Shown: positions 53,224-61,761 of the stretch, piece after piece
How positions within the stretch are numbered: the stretch's first letter is position 1
Layout: each line of letters starts with the position of its first letter
Translations under genes and position numbers: made by a program
From: Actinomyces graevenitzii C83
GTDB lineage: Bacteria; Actinomycetota; Actinomycetes; Actinomycetales; Actinomycetaceae
Assembly: GCF_000239695.1 (NCBI RefSeq)
Contig: NZ_JH470338.1
Coordinates: 1,051,327-1,115,326, forward strand
Length of the DNA: 64,000 nt
Reading direction: 5' to 3'
The notes under the pieces: model-generated
What the model was told of the DNA's origin: nothing
What the model saw: the letters and a program-made list of their open reading frames with translations, nothing else
Database searches by the model: none

Positions 53224-54492
53224 CTAACTGGCTTTGCCAGAGGCCAGTTTGCGGTAAACCAACTCCAGTCTACTAACACAATCGTTAATGTCGTAGTGCG
53301 CGCCAATATTTAAGTATTTTTGCGCCTCGGTTTGCCGGCGGTCATTATCGCTAAGCCAGTAGTCGATGGCGCGCGCCAAGGCTTTAGGATCGCGGGCCTT
53401 GAAGCGACTGTGGGCATCTAGAGCAAATTGGCTTGTGGCCGTAAGTGGCGAGTGTGCGATTACCGGCACCACCCCGTGGCGCAGCACTTCCAGGCAGGAC
53501 AGACCTTCCACCTCGATGAATGCGGCGTGAATGTAGAGGTCGGCTTGCTCAGCTTGAGCGTCCAGCCCGGCGGCGTCGAAAAAGTTAAAGCTGGGGGCGT
53601 GTTTTAGCACCCCGTCGTGCACTAGGCGACTAGCTGCGCGTCGCAAGGATTTTTCTGTGGGCCCGCGACCTGCAAAAACCAACTGGATTTGGGAGGCGTA
53701 GCGGCTGTGGCGCATGGCTTTGAGGATGGTGGCCTGGTCTTTTTCGCGCGAGAAACGCCCCACCACCAGCAGCCGGTAAATCTGCTCGCCCTCTGGCTGC
53801 GCTTCCCCGGAAGTTTGCTTAGCTTCGGCTTGCTGCCTGCCAGACTCACGGCGTTCAGTCTTTGCGCCAGGCACTGGTTCTGCGCCTCCAGCTGGTTTCG
53901 ACGGCGCCAGGCCCACCCCGTTAGAAATGGTCACTAGCTTGTCCCCCAGCCCCCATCGCTGCAGGCGCTGGCGCACTGAGTCTGAGGGGCACTGCACCAC
54001 CTGCACCAAAGCGTAGATGCGCCGTCGCCAAGATGCCAACAAAAACGCATTGAGTGGCCAGACACCGTCTAGGTGAATGGTTGCGGTGATGTTTTCGGGG
54101 TGGATGTGGTAGGTGGCCAGCACTGGCGTGCCTACGCGTTTAGCGACGTGGGCGGTGCGGGCCTGCAAGCCGAAGGGCTCCTCCAGGTGGACGACGTCGG
54201 CCCAGGCCACAGCCTGCTTAATCACCTTACGTTTGGGTTTAGCGAAGGCGTAACCTTGGGCTGAGATGATGGCGTCGGCTAGCGGGAAATGCCTGGCGGG
54301 CAGGGGGAATTCCGGGGCGGTGAAGTTACATGCCTGGGCTTGCTCGGTGGTGCCGGAGCTGAGTACCCGCACGTCATGGCCACGTTCGCGCAGCAGGGTA
54401 ATGGTACGTCGCGCGGAGGCGGACAGGCCGTTGCCACGGGTGTAGAGATTGTTGATAACAAACAGAAGCTTCAGCGGTTCGGTCCGTTCCAT
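53224..54492 (-). CDS. Glycosyltransferase family 4
   Basis: 422 residues with two Rossmann domains. The N-terminal domain begins LKLLFVINNLYTRGNGLSAS and has HLEEPFGLQART; the C-terminal domain has the GT4 signature LLVVGRFSREKDQATILKAM and FIEVEGLSCLEVLRHGVVPV. Between them is a hydrophilic insertion of about 40 residues rich in Glu, Gln, Ala and Gly, not typical of the family. It should transfer a sugar from a nucleotide donor to a lipid or glycan. CACACT lies 7 bases before the ATG (54500-54505, minus strand), possibly leaderless. Confidence 0.88.
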   Translation of the reverse strand: MERTEPLKLLFVINNLYTRGNGLSASARRTITLLRERGHDVRVLSSGTTEQAQACNFTAPEFPLPARHFPLADAIISAQGYAFAKPKRKVIKQAVAWADVVHLEEPFGLQARTAHVAKRVGTPVLATYHIHPENITATIHLDGVWPLNAFLLASWRRRIYALVQVVQCPSDSVRQRLQRWGLGDKLVTISNGVGLAPSKPAGGAEPVPGAKTERRESGRQQAEAKQTSGEAQPEGEQIYRLLVVGRFSREKDQATILKAMRHSRYASQIQLVFAGRGPTEKSLRRAASRLVHDGVLKHAPSFNFFDAAGLDAQAEQADLYIHAAFIEVEGLSCLEVLRHGVVPVIAHSPLTATSQFALDAHSRFKARDPKALARAIDYWLSDNDRRQTEAQKYLNIGAHYDINDCVSRLELVYRKLASGKAS

Positions 54493-54803
54493 GGGCTAAG
54501 TGTGACACACAACCCTTAAAACTCGCCGAGGATTGTAAAACCGTGCTGAGCCAGTCCAACACAGCTACATTTTTGCCCGGCTTGGCGCGGTTTGCCCGGC
54601 CAAGCATGGTCCGCCCCGCCCTGCGCGGCTTACCCCACCCCGCGCCGGTCACACTCAGCCTCACCCGCCTGGCATGGTTTGTCCCACCCCGCACCGGCCG
54701 CCTTACCCACTTCCCTAGCTACGGCCAAGAATTGACTTTAAGCCCAGCTTAAAGCGGTGATAGTGTGCAATTAACGTATTTTTTACCGAAAGGAGCAGAG
54801 AAA
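54493..54803. other. Divergent intergenic region
   Basis: About 310 bases between the glycosyltransferase and the TOBE-domain gene. GC-rich imperfect repeats around CCCCACCCCGC and GCACCGGCC occur (54630-54710). A TTGACT at 54732-54737 could be a -35 box for the + strand gene. No gene is supported. Confidence 0.4.
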
Positions 54804-55016
54804 ATGAAGCTGTCTGCACGCAACCAGTTCCCCGGCAAGGTTGTTGAGGTCACCGAGGGTGCCGTTAACGGTATCGTCAAGATTGAAATCGCCCCTGGCC
54901 TGGTAATTTCCTCTTCCATCACCAACGCCGCCATTGAGGAGCTAGGCCTGAAGGTTGGCGCCGAAGCCGTAGCAGTCATCAAGGCTTCCAACGTGATTGT
55001 TGGCGTCGAAGACTGA
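54804..55016 (+). CDS. Molybdenum-pterin-binding (Mop/TOBE) protein
   Basis: 70 residues from the ATG at 54804 (AAAGGAG upstream); earlier codons are unlikely. Single Mop fold: MKLSARNQFPGKVVEVTEGA, then NGIVKIEIAPGLVISSSITN and IKASNVIVGVED. Such proteins bind molybdate or its cofactor as oligomers. No molybdate genes are adjacent. Confidence 0.9.
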   Translation: MKLSARNQFPGKVVEVTEGAVNGIVKIEIAPGLVISSSITNAAIEELGLKVGAEAVAVIKASNVIVGVED

Positions 55017-55092
55017 CCCGCGCCGGCTACTTTGCCGCTTTGCGCCTAGTTCCAGTCCTGCATTCGTTAACGACGACGCCGCAGCACCTGGT

Positions 55093-56187
55093 CTAGGCGC
55101 TTGCAGCCACTAAAACTGGGTTGAGCTCCACCCAGCGAACCGCCAGCTGGGTGAGCACGTCACTGGCTTGCATCGCTTCAGCATAGTTAGTGGCAACTGC
55201 GCGGGTTTTCAGGCCACCAAGGGCCTGACCCAGCCGGGCGACGTCGTCGTCAGCTAAAGCCACCTGAGAGGTGACAATCCGCCCAAACCGCTTGGCCAGG
55301 GCAGTAAAACCGCGATCCCAGTTGAGGCCGCCATTGTCGTAAATCTCGTGGGAAATGCGGCCCGCAATACGGACAGCCTCGCCTTGCAAAGACCGCGCAC
55401 GCCCAGAGCTAGGCACAAGCAAATCCCACAGCTGCCGGAACTGGTCTTCAACCTCAAGTGAGCAGTCAATTTCGACTCGCTGCCCCGCCTGCAGGGCTTG
55501 GTGCGGCACGGCCTGCTCAACCCCGAAAATTTCGCACAGCTGGGCTAGCGCCTCCACGTTTGCCTCAAAAACTGCCGGGTCTGCGTTGTGCCCATGGGTG
55601 ATTAGCCGGCAGCGCTGGTTATCCATGCCTCGCAGCGAGTCCTGTTCCTTCCCGCCAGGGCGCGCCCCGTGTGCCAGCAGCACTCGGATCACTTCTAGCA
55701 GCTTGCGTGCGTCAAATAGACGCCGTCCAGCTAACGCATATTCGGTGAGCGTGTAGTTGCCGTACAGCTCAGAGTTCGCCTGGGCGTGCACATCTGCCCC
55801 CAATTTGATCAGCTGCTCTATGTCGGCGCTGGCCAGGTGCGCCACAGCTGCAAACAGCGCTGTGCGATCTGCATAGTCGCGGGCGTTAATGTTGCCGCCG
55901 CGCGAAATCAGGAACGGTACCTGCTCGCTATGACCGCCGCGCACGCGCCAGTGAATGGGGGTGCACTGGTAGCGGTCTAGGCTGTTGATATCCTCGCCGC
56001 GCTGCAGGAAAAACTCTGTTATTTCCTGGCTGGCAGGAAAATGCATGAGCTGAGGCTTGTATGCGTCTGTGCGCAAATATGCCCCCACCTGGCAGTTTTT
56101 GACAGCCCGCGCCACCGCCTCAACATCGCCCGAGGCGATGATCTGCTCAATGTCTTCCGGCAGGGTTTTCCGCATCTGCGCGCCCAC
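55093..56187 (-). CDS. Ankyrin-repeat protein
   Basis: 364 residues from a GTG with AAGGAG 5 bases upstream (within the 66-base repeat); an ATG four codons later is possible. At least three ankyrin repeats are recognisable: QCTPIHWRVRGGHSEQVPFL, GGNINARDYADRTALFAAVA and IEQLIKLGADVHAQANSELY. The C-terminal half is helical without a known domain. Ankyrins mediate protein binding; the partner is unknown. No signal peptide or membrane helix. Confidence 0.8.
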   Translation of the reverse strand: MGAQMRKTLPEDIEQIIASGDVEAVARAVKNCQVGAYLRTDAYKPQLMHFPASQEITEFFLQRGEDINSLDRYQCTPIHWRVRGGHSEQVPFLISRGGNINARDYADRTALFAAVAHLASADIEQLIKLGADVHAQANSELYGNYTLTEYALAGRRLFDARKLLEVIRVLLAHGARPGGKEQDSLRGMDNQRCRLITHGHNADPAVFEANVEALAQLCEIFGVEQAVPHQALQAGQRVEIDCSLEVEDQFRQLWDLLVPSSGRARSLQGEAVRIAGRISHEIYDNGGLNWDRGFTALAKRFGRIVTSQVALADDDVARLGQALGGLKTRAVATNYAEAMQASDVLTQLAVRWVELNPVLVAASA

Positions 56188-56188
56188 A

Positions 56189-56254
56189 TTCGCTCCTTCT
56201 TTGGCTGCTTGGCTCAGTTTAGCGCGGCCCTGTTTTTCTTCCCGACGACGCCGC
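56189..56254. repeat. 66-base direct repeat, left copy (flanks XRE/ImmA gene)
   Basis: 64 of 66 bases match the copy at 57507-57572. On the minus strand it carries the AAGGAG ribosome binding site for the ankyrin gene. Confidence 0.9.
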
Positions 56255-56307
56255 TAGCAGTTCGACGCCGTCGACTCACGTACCTGGGAACCTACCAAGC
56301 TTCCTTT

Positions 56308-57465
56308 TTAAGTAGACGCAACCCTGTGCGTCGTCGACGCTACAAGCTTTTTCGACCTGCGAGCTGCCAGATCAATTACCTGCCCGTCCTCATGAACAGC
56401 AGAGTTATCAGGAAGGCCAATCCAGGCAGAAATAAGCGCCCTGGGCACACCCGTGGCTTCTGCGATTCGTCTGGACGAAAAACCAGGCCAAGCGCGCGCT
56501 GCTGCCTGCGCAAAGAGCGTAGGTCGTTCCACAGAAACCTCAACAGGTTCCTGATATCGCCAGCCGCGCGCGTTGATCTGCCCATATAGGCTTTTTGCTC
56601 GCATTTCAGAGATTAAATGAAGTCGCTGAGCACGCGTAACAATTGCCATTAACGAGGTACCAAAGCGGGCTTTGACTCGCAATAAATCTGGCAGAGTAGA
56701 GCGCTCATTTACGCTTTCACGCATAGGCGCCTCCGGTAAAAGGAGGGCTCCAGCAAACTCGAAGGCCCTGCGTTCCTGCGGGGAACGAGAAGTTGGAGGG
56801 TTCTTTAGATCATTGTCATAGAGCAGATGCGCTAATTCGTGTGCAATGGTCATGCGCTGCACGTCGCCACGCTTGGGTGCCAAAGTGGCAATTACAGGGC
56901 GATCCTCGCTAGCAGAAGGGCGAGAAATTCCAACCATATCTGTTCCATATGAGCGTTGTGGATCCAAATTAGCCACAACAGCTATCCCCATACGTTCAAC
57001 CATACGGGTCACTGAAGGTACAGGGGCATCAGCGCGCAAACCTGCCACTTCACGCAGCATTACAGCACCATCTTCAACATCCAGTTCATGCACATCAGGA
57101 GGCGTGAATGGGTAATAGCCAGATTTTTGCGAGGCTTCACGCCACAGATCATTAGCTAATTGGCTGAGCACACCAACCCTACGTTCCTCAACAGAGCGCG
57201 TTGTTGACTTCTTACGGAAGGTCACCGCAGCGCGGTCTGAGTCACGTGTAGGGCGGGCGAAAAATGAGCGAGGCACGCCAAACTCTAGAGCTAAGCGATT
57301 AACTAACTCTGCAGACAGCGGGTTCACTCCGTTAATTAGCTTTGAAACGGCCCCTTGTGACATTCCTAGGCGCGCTGCCGCCTCGGTCTGTGTGATCCCC
57401 TCTAGATGCAACAGGGCCTCTAAACGAGCGCCATAAAGTTCAGCTGGCCGTGTCACTGTCCTCAT
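56308..57465 (-). CDS. XRE regulator fused to an ImmA/IrrE metallopeptidase
   Basis: About 385 residues. An N-terminal XRE helix-turn-helix (LEGITQTEAAARLGMSQGAV followed by SKLINGVNPLSAEL) precedes a ImmA/IrrE domain with the zinc motif TIAHELAHLLYDN and an Asp/Glu-rich third-ligand region (RRAFEFAGALLLPE). A C-terminal DNA-binding-like segment follows. Such proteins cleave repressors and often control mobile elements, stress or competence. The start is ATG 57465 or ATG 57477; a 21-codon frame overlaps the start. The gene is flanked by 66-base repeats, suggesting acquisition or duplication. Confidence 0.85.
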   Translation of the reverse strand: MRTVTRPAELYGARLEALLHLEGITQTEAAARLGMSQGAVSKLINGVNPLSAELVNRLALEFGVPRSFFARPTRDSDRAAVTFRKKSTTRSVEERRVGVLSQLANDLWREASQKSGYYPFTPPDVHELDVEDGAVMLREVAGLRADAPVPSVTRMVERMGIAVVANLDPQRSYGTDMVGISRPSASEDRPVIATLAPKRGDVQRMTIAHELAHLLYDNDLKNPPTSRSPQERRAFEFAGALLLPEAPMRESVNERSTLPDLLRVKARFGTSLMAIVTRAQRLHLISEMRAKSLYGQINARGWRYQEPVEVSVERPTLFAQAAARAWPGFSSRRIAEATGVPRALISAWIGLPDNSAVHEDGQVIDLAARRSKKLVASTTHRVAST

Positions 57466-57505
57466 TTGCCTCAACATCGATTTCAGCGAAGAAGTTTTGT
57501 TTCAT
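57440..57505 (-). CDS. Possible 21-residue ORF overlapping the XRE/ImmA start
   Basis: From an ATG 6 bases after AAGGAG, it reads MKQNFFAEIDVEANEDSDTA plus Ser and stops inside the next gene. The acidic C-terminal part could be the remnant of a longer upstream gene whose 5' end was replaced by the repeat. Overlap would couple translation. Confidence 0.35.
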   Translation of the reverse strand: MKQNFFAEIDVEANEDSDTAS

Positions 57506-57506
57506 C

Positions 57507-57572
57507 TTCGCTCCTTCTTTGGCTGTTTGGCTCAGTTTAGCGCGGCCCTGATTTTCTTCCCGACGACGCCGC
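57507..57572. repeat. 66-base direct repeat, right copy (flanks XRE/ImmA gene)
   Basis: Second copy, 1318 bases from the first, two mismatches. It carries the AAGGAG used by the small ORF upstream of the XRE/ImmA gene. Confidence 0.9.
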
Positions 57573-57643
57573 GAACGCTGCTAGGGTTGAAGGTCTACAG
57601 CGGCCTAAGCGCCGAGACACTCTATCTAGCAAAGGAATGAATC

Positions 57644-57961
57644 ATGCTGGTAGTTACCACCCCAACCGTCGAAGGTATGCCGGTTAAGCAGTACATCGGG
57701 ATGGTTTCTGGCGAGACCATTGCGGGCGTGAACATGTTTAAGGATTTTGCCGCTGGCCTGTCCAACATGTTTGGTGGCCGGGCAAGCAGCTACGAAAACG
57801 AAATCGCCAATGCCTCACGCACCGCAGTTAACGAGATGTGCACCCGGGCCCAATCGATGGGCGCGAACGCCGTCGTCGGCGTGCACGTAGATTACTTCAC
57901 GGCAGGGGCAGACAACGGCATGCTGGCCGCAATCGCAACCGGCACCGCCGTCGTCCTATAA
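57644..57961 (+). CDS. YbjQ-family (UPF0145) protein
   Basis: 105 residues. Diagnostic stretches: TPTVEGMPVKQYIGMVSGET, then ARTAVNEM-like NASRTAVNEMCTRAQSMGAN and AVVGVHVDYFTAG. The family forms small oligomers, perhaps metal-binding; its role is unknown. AAAGGA precedes the ATG. Confidence 0.92.
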   Translation: MLVVTTPTVEGMPVKQYIGMVSGETIAGVNMFKDFAAGLSNMFGGRASSYENEIANASRTAVNEMCTRAQSMGANAVVGVHVDYFTAGADNGMLAAIATGTAVVL

Positions 57962-58103
57962 AAACTCTACGTAACTGCCGCCAAGCAGCCCCCGCCAATC
58001 ACGGCGGGCACAACTTTGCAGGCAAAGTAGACGCGAGCAAAGCAGTTCTATAGGCAAAAGCAGATCTGTGGACAAAAGCAGGCTACCTGGCTAGCCGAAC
58101 TGA

Positions 58104-58619
58104 TAGCATACAAATATGTGGGCTGCATTACCTATCATCCTGGCACTAGTTGGGCTAGCCGCTCTCGTCTATTTTGGGATGGGAAGCTACAAGGCCATCA
58201 TGTGGTGGCTGCTGCTTTCGCCTGACTACTTGCTGTTCTTGGGCCTCACCTGGGTTTACACCCTTGATTACCTGTCTTGGCAGGGCATGGCCAAGCTTGG
58301 ACAGTACGCCTGGACGATTGACGCGATGCTGCTGGTAGGGGTTGTCTATTTCATCCTCAACTCGGTTTTGTATGGTAAATCCACCCGCCTGTGCAAGATT
58401 GTCAGCGCCCTGGTGATCTTGGCGTGCAGCCTGTACATCATGCTGGTGCCGGTTACGGACTTCGTTCAGGGAATCGGCCCCAAGCCAGCCAATAACCTTT
58501 CAACCAGCCAGATGGTTTACATTGGTATCGCCGTAGTTATCGCCGCAGTCACTTGGTTCATGCGCCAGTCCACCATGGCTAAGCTTGACCTAACCTTGCA
58601 GGACAAAGCGGCTTCCTAG
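58104..58619 (+). CDS. Five-helix membrane protein, paralog of the gene at 58704 (with leaderless promoter)
   Basis: 167 residues from the ATG at 58116; TAGCAT at 58104-58109 lies 6 bases upstream and there is no ribosome binding site, so it is probably leaderless. Five likely helices. Conserved with the next gene: LSPDYL, VYFILNSVLYGKS, CSLYIML and NNLSTSQMVYIGIAVVIAAV. A basic cytoplasmic C-terminus follows. Family not recognised. (Feature includes the -10 box.). Confidence 0.65.
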
Positions 58620-58691
58620 GCCCTGCAGGGTGGTCTCTTGTCAAAATATAAGAACTTTTATTAACGCTTATTGTCAGTCCAGCTGCGCTGA

Positions 58692-59216
58692 TAGGATAAA
58701 AACGTGTTTGAGGTATTTTTTATTTGTTTCGAGGTAACTATATTCTTCGCGCTTCTGCGCTTTATCGTCTGGTATTACACGTCAGTTGCGCTCTGGATCC
58801 TGTTCTCTCCTGACTACCTAGTTATTGTTATTGGAGCTGGCGCCTTCGTTGGTGACCACATCGACTGGCTAACCTCTTCACTAGCCGGCAAGATTGCTTG
58901 GGCAATTATGGCCATGGTGGTTGCTTGGGCTGTCTACTTCACCTTCAACTCAGTTTTGTATGAAGCCTCCAAGCGCATATACAGGATTGTTAGCTTCTTG
59001 CTTATTGTCGGTTGCAGCTTGTACATCATGTTTAGCTTGGTTTTGCGCCTTATAGAAAAAGTCGGACCGCAGCTGGCCAACGATTCTGTAACCAACCACA
59101 TGGTCTATGTATGTATCGCCGTTGTTATCGCCTTGGTTGCCTGGTTCAGGCGCCAAGCCCTCATGTCTAAGTTAGACGCGGATGACAAACTAACAATTAG
59201 CCGCAATAGGAGCTAG
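58692..59216 (+). CDS. Five-helix membrane protein, paralog of the gene at 58116 (with leaderless promoter)
   Basis: 170 residues from the GTG at 58704; TAGGAT at 58692-58697 lies 6 bases upstream and TTGTCA at 58671-58676, 15 bases further up, giving a leaderless promoter. Shared blocks with the neighbour: LFSPDYLV, VYFTFNSVLYEAS, GCSLYIMFSL and HMVYVCIAVVIALVAWFRRQ. Tandem duplicate of unknown function. Confidence 0.65.
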
Positions 59217-59331
59217 AGAGTTTAGGTCTCTAAAGCAGGCACACTAGGACGCCGTCTCCACGAGCTGGAGGCGGCGCCGTCGTGTCTAAAGACGTAGCCG
59301 ACGCCGTCGCCCCCGTTTGCCCGAAAAGTAC

Positions 59332-60144
59332 CTAGCGCAGGCAGGTGTGCCGATCGATTGAGCGAGTCGCCCACACCGCCATGACCAGCGCAAACAGCGG
59401 GATTAGCACGTAGGCACCCAGCCCAAAGACCGTGGGGGCAGCGCCAGTGTCGAGTGTGGCTTGGTAGGAGGACCACATAATTTCGCTGCTCAGGCGACCA
59501 GAGAAGGTTATAGACAGCGGCAGGAAGAACGTGCCCACCCCGCTGAGCACCTGATCGACCAGGTAAACCCCCACAAAACCAATAAGTGGCGCCGCGAAAC
59601 CCATGTGGTTAAAGCGCCCCTGGGCCCCAATAGTCATAGCCGCGCAGCATTGCACCGCCCAGCAGAAGCAGGAAAACAGCTGAGCCGCCACCAAAGCCAG
59701 CAGCACCGACGTAGAGAAAGGCGCTAGCGCGCTGCGAATCGGGGCGGTGTACTGCGACAGGCTAAGCCCCTGCGTCCAGGCAGACGTGGCAGCCATGGCC
59801 ACCAACCCACCCACCATGAAAGGCAAAGCGGCCAGGCAGGCCAGGGCCATGCGGGTAATTTTTGCCCAGAAAATCTGTGCGCCACTGGCAGGCAGGCTCA
59901 TGGTGAAGTAGCCGCGCTGGCCGTAGAGGGTTTTCCAGTAGTCAACCAGCCCCATAATCGCCACCACCAGGGGCATTGCGACGCAAAGCGCATAGGCCAG
60001 CATCTCAGTGCTGGCGCTCAGGCCAGGAATATCCAGGGCCCGCACGCCGATCGATGCGGCCACCACCGCTACCAGGGCGGCCAGGATGCGCACGTCGCTG
60101 CGGACTTGGGCGCGGATTTCGTATGTCAGCAGTTGCTTGTACAT
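59332..60144 (-). CDS. ABC transporter permease (Ytr-type)
   Basis: 270 residues, about six helices, starting MYKQLLTYEIRAQVRSDVRI. It overlaps the ATPase gene by one base (TGATG). With the GntR gene and ATPase it makes a YtrABC-like operon, typical of antibiotic or cell-envelope stress responses. Confidence 0.82.
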   Translation of the reverse strand: MYKQLLTYEIRAQVRSDVRILAALVAVVAASIGVRALDIPGLSASTEMLAYALCVAMPLVVAIMGLVDYWKTLYGQRGYFTMSLPASGAQIFWAKITRMALACLAALPFMVGGLVAMAATSAWTQGLSLSQYTAPIRSALAPFSTSVLLALVAAQLFSCFCWAVQCCAAMTIGAQGRFNHMGFAAPLIGFVGVYLVDQVLSGVGTFFLPLSITFSGRLSSEIMWSSYQATLDTGAAPTVFGLGAYVLIPLFALVMAVWATRSIDRHTCLR

Positions 60145-61010
60145 CAGCGGTACTCCTTTCGGAAAATGGCGTCGAGGCTGTCTGCGTGGGCGGCGCGCAG
60201 GTCATCAGCGTCGCCCTGGAGCAGAATGCGGCCTTCCTTCACGAACAGGGCGTAGTCAACGAAATGTTCAATGTCTGAGATCAGGTGGGTGGAGACGATC
60301 AGCAGCGACTGGGGGTCAAACTCGCGTAGGATACCTTCCAGGATCACGTCGCGCGTGGCCGGATCGACGCCGCTGATGGGTTCATCTAGCAAAAACACGC
60401 GGGCGCGGCGCGACATAACCAGGCTGATCTGCAGCTTCTCCCCCATGCCCTTGCTCATTTCGCTAAGCGGGCGGTTAGTGGGCAGCTCGAAGAAATCCAC
60501 CATAGAGGCGGCTTTTTCGGCGTCAAAGTCCGCAAAGAAACGGCTGTAGACGCTGATGGCCTGCTTGGCGTCCCAGGTGGGGTTGAGGAAGTCCGCGTCG
60601 GGCAGGTAGGAGACGATCTTTTTGGTTGCTACCCCGGGGGCGTGGCCGTCAATGGCGACGACGCCGCTGTAGTCAGCTAGGACGCCGGCCAGGATTTTTA
60701 GCAGCGTGGTTTTGCCGCAGCCGTTTGGGCCCATTAAACCCACAATGTGTCCGGCGGGCAGATCCAGGCTGAAATCACGCAGGGCGGTGGTGGTGCGGTA
60801 GCGCTTGGTCAGGTTTTCCACATGGACTAAAGCGTTTGCGGGTGTGTGGCCGGGGCTTGCTGCTGCGGTGCTGGGGCTTGCGGGTGCAGCGCTACCGCTT
60901 GTGGGTTTGCGGCCCGCACTTGCGGCTTGGGCACCCACCGTCGACGCCGGGTTGGGCCCCGCTTGAGGCGAGCTGACCCCTGGCGCGGTGGAGGGAGGTT
61001 TTGCGGTCAT
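60144..61010 (-). CDS. ABC transporter ATP-binding protein (YtrB-like)
   Basis: 288 residues from the ATG at 61010 (AGGAGAG upstream, 18 bases after the GntR stop). Walker A GPNGCGKTT; signature is degenerate (LSEMSKGMGEKLQISL) as in BcrA/YtrB types; Walker B VFLLDEPISGVD. Before the ATPase core is an unusual Pro/Ala/Ser/Gly-rich extension of about 60 residues. It pairs with the permease that follows. Confidence 0.9.
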   Translation of the reverse strand: MTAKPPSTAPGVSSPQAGPNPASTVGAQAASAGRKPTSGSAAPASPSTAAASPGHTPANALVHVENLTKRYRTTTALRDFSLDLPAGHIVGLMGPNGCGKTTLLKILAGVLADYSGVVAIDGHAPGVATKKIVSYLPDADFLNPTWDAKQAISVYSRFFADFDAEKAASMVDFFELPTNRPLSEMSKGMGEKLQISLVMSRRARVFLLDEPISGVDPATRDVILEGILREFDPQSLLIVSTHLISDIEHFVDYALFVKEGRILLQGDADDLRAAHADSLDAIFRKEYR

Positions 61011-61027
61011 TTTTGTCTCTCCTGGAC

Positions 61028-61390
61028 TTAAGTGTCCGCGTCCCAACGCTCATCTATGAGGCTGTGGGCCTGTTCCCGTTCCACGCCAAGTGCGCGGCAG
61101 GCGCTGATGTAGGCGTCTGCTGCGGCTTGTGCGTTGGCTTTACGTAGGGCGTGCAGGGCGACGTCGTTAGTGGCGACAAAGCGGCCGGCGGTCCGTTTGG
61201 GGACGGTGAGGCCTTCCTCGTCGAGGGCGGCGAGGGCACGCTGAACGGTGTTGGGGTTGGTGGAGGCCTCGATGGCGAGGTCGCGGACTGAAGGAATCTT
61301 TTGGCCGGGTTTCCAGGTGCCGTCAGTGATGCGGGCGCGGAAGATCTCGGCCAATTGGATCCAGATGGGGCGGGTGTCATCGATGCGCAT
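61028..61390 (-). CDS. GntR-family regulator (YtrA subfamily)
   Basis: 120 residues: winged helix with PIWIQLAEIFRARITDGTWK, IPSVRDLAIEASTNPNTVQR and a short C-terminal region typical of YtrA, which lacks the large effector domain. It should repress its own operon by binding the operator at 61406-61439. GGAGGG precedes the ATG. Confidence 0.92.
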   Translation of the reverse strand: MRIDDTRPIWIQLAEIFRARITDGTWKPGQKIPSVRDLAIEASTNPNTVQRALAALDEEGLTVPKRTAGRFVATNDVALHALRKANAQAAADAYISACRALGVEREQAHSLIDERWDADT

Positions 61391-61405
61391 CGATGCGTCC
61401 CTCCT

Positions 61406-61458
61406 GTCTTACTGTATTAATACACTAATACAGTAAGACTACCACCCAACTGTGTCAA
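61406..61458 (-). promoter_or_regulatory. Promoter and operator of the GntR-ABC operon
   Basis: On the minus strand TTGACA (61453-61458) and TACTGT (61430-61435) are exactly 17 bases apart. The -10 box lies inside a perfect 14-base inverted repeat (61406-61419 with 61426-61439, 6-base spacer) that reads like YtrA operators. A further half-site AATACAGT lies at about 61470. Repressor binding would block the polymerase. Confidence 0.85.
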
Positions 61459-61761
61459 CCCCTTAATACAGTTACTGGGTTTGGCCTGCTGGCGGCAGCT
61501 TCAAGCCCGCACCTAGCACCCACTTCAGCAAGCAGCCGACAGCACAATCCCCAAGTAGCCCCAGACCCTACCCATCTAACAACCGCGCCAACAGACCAAG
61601 CCTTCTACAGCGTTTAGAGCTTCACCCTCGACAACCCCACCTGCGCAGCAGCAGCACCACGAGATGGACATCAAGCCAGAGATTAAGATTTTGCATCTGC
61701 AGCCGATTTGTCTGAATCAGGTTGCGACTTTTTTAAATATTTTCTGGCAAGTCTAGAAGCT
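61459..61761. other. Intergenic region, no gene seen
   Basis: About 300 bases between the GntR promoter and the ApeA-like gene stop. It includes an extra AATACAGT half-site at its left end and a shift to AT-rich sequence near 61680. I see no gene, terminator or repeat. Confidence 0.5.

Noticed and set aside
55254..55756. Frames on both strands inside the ankyrin gene
   Set aside because: Shadow frames of a well-supported gene.
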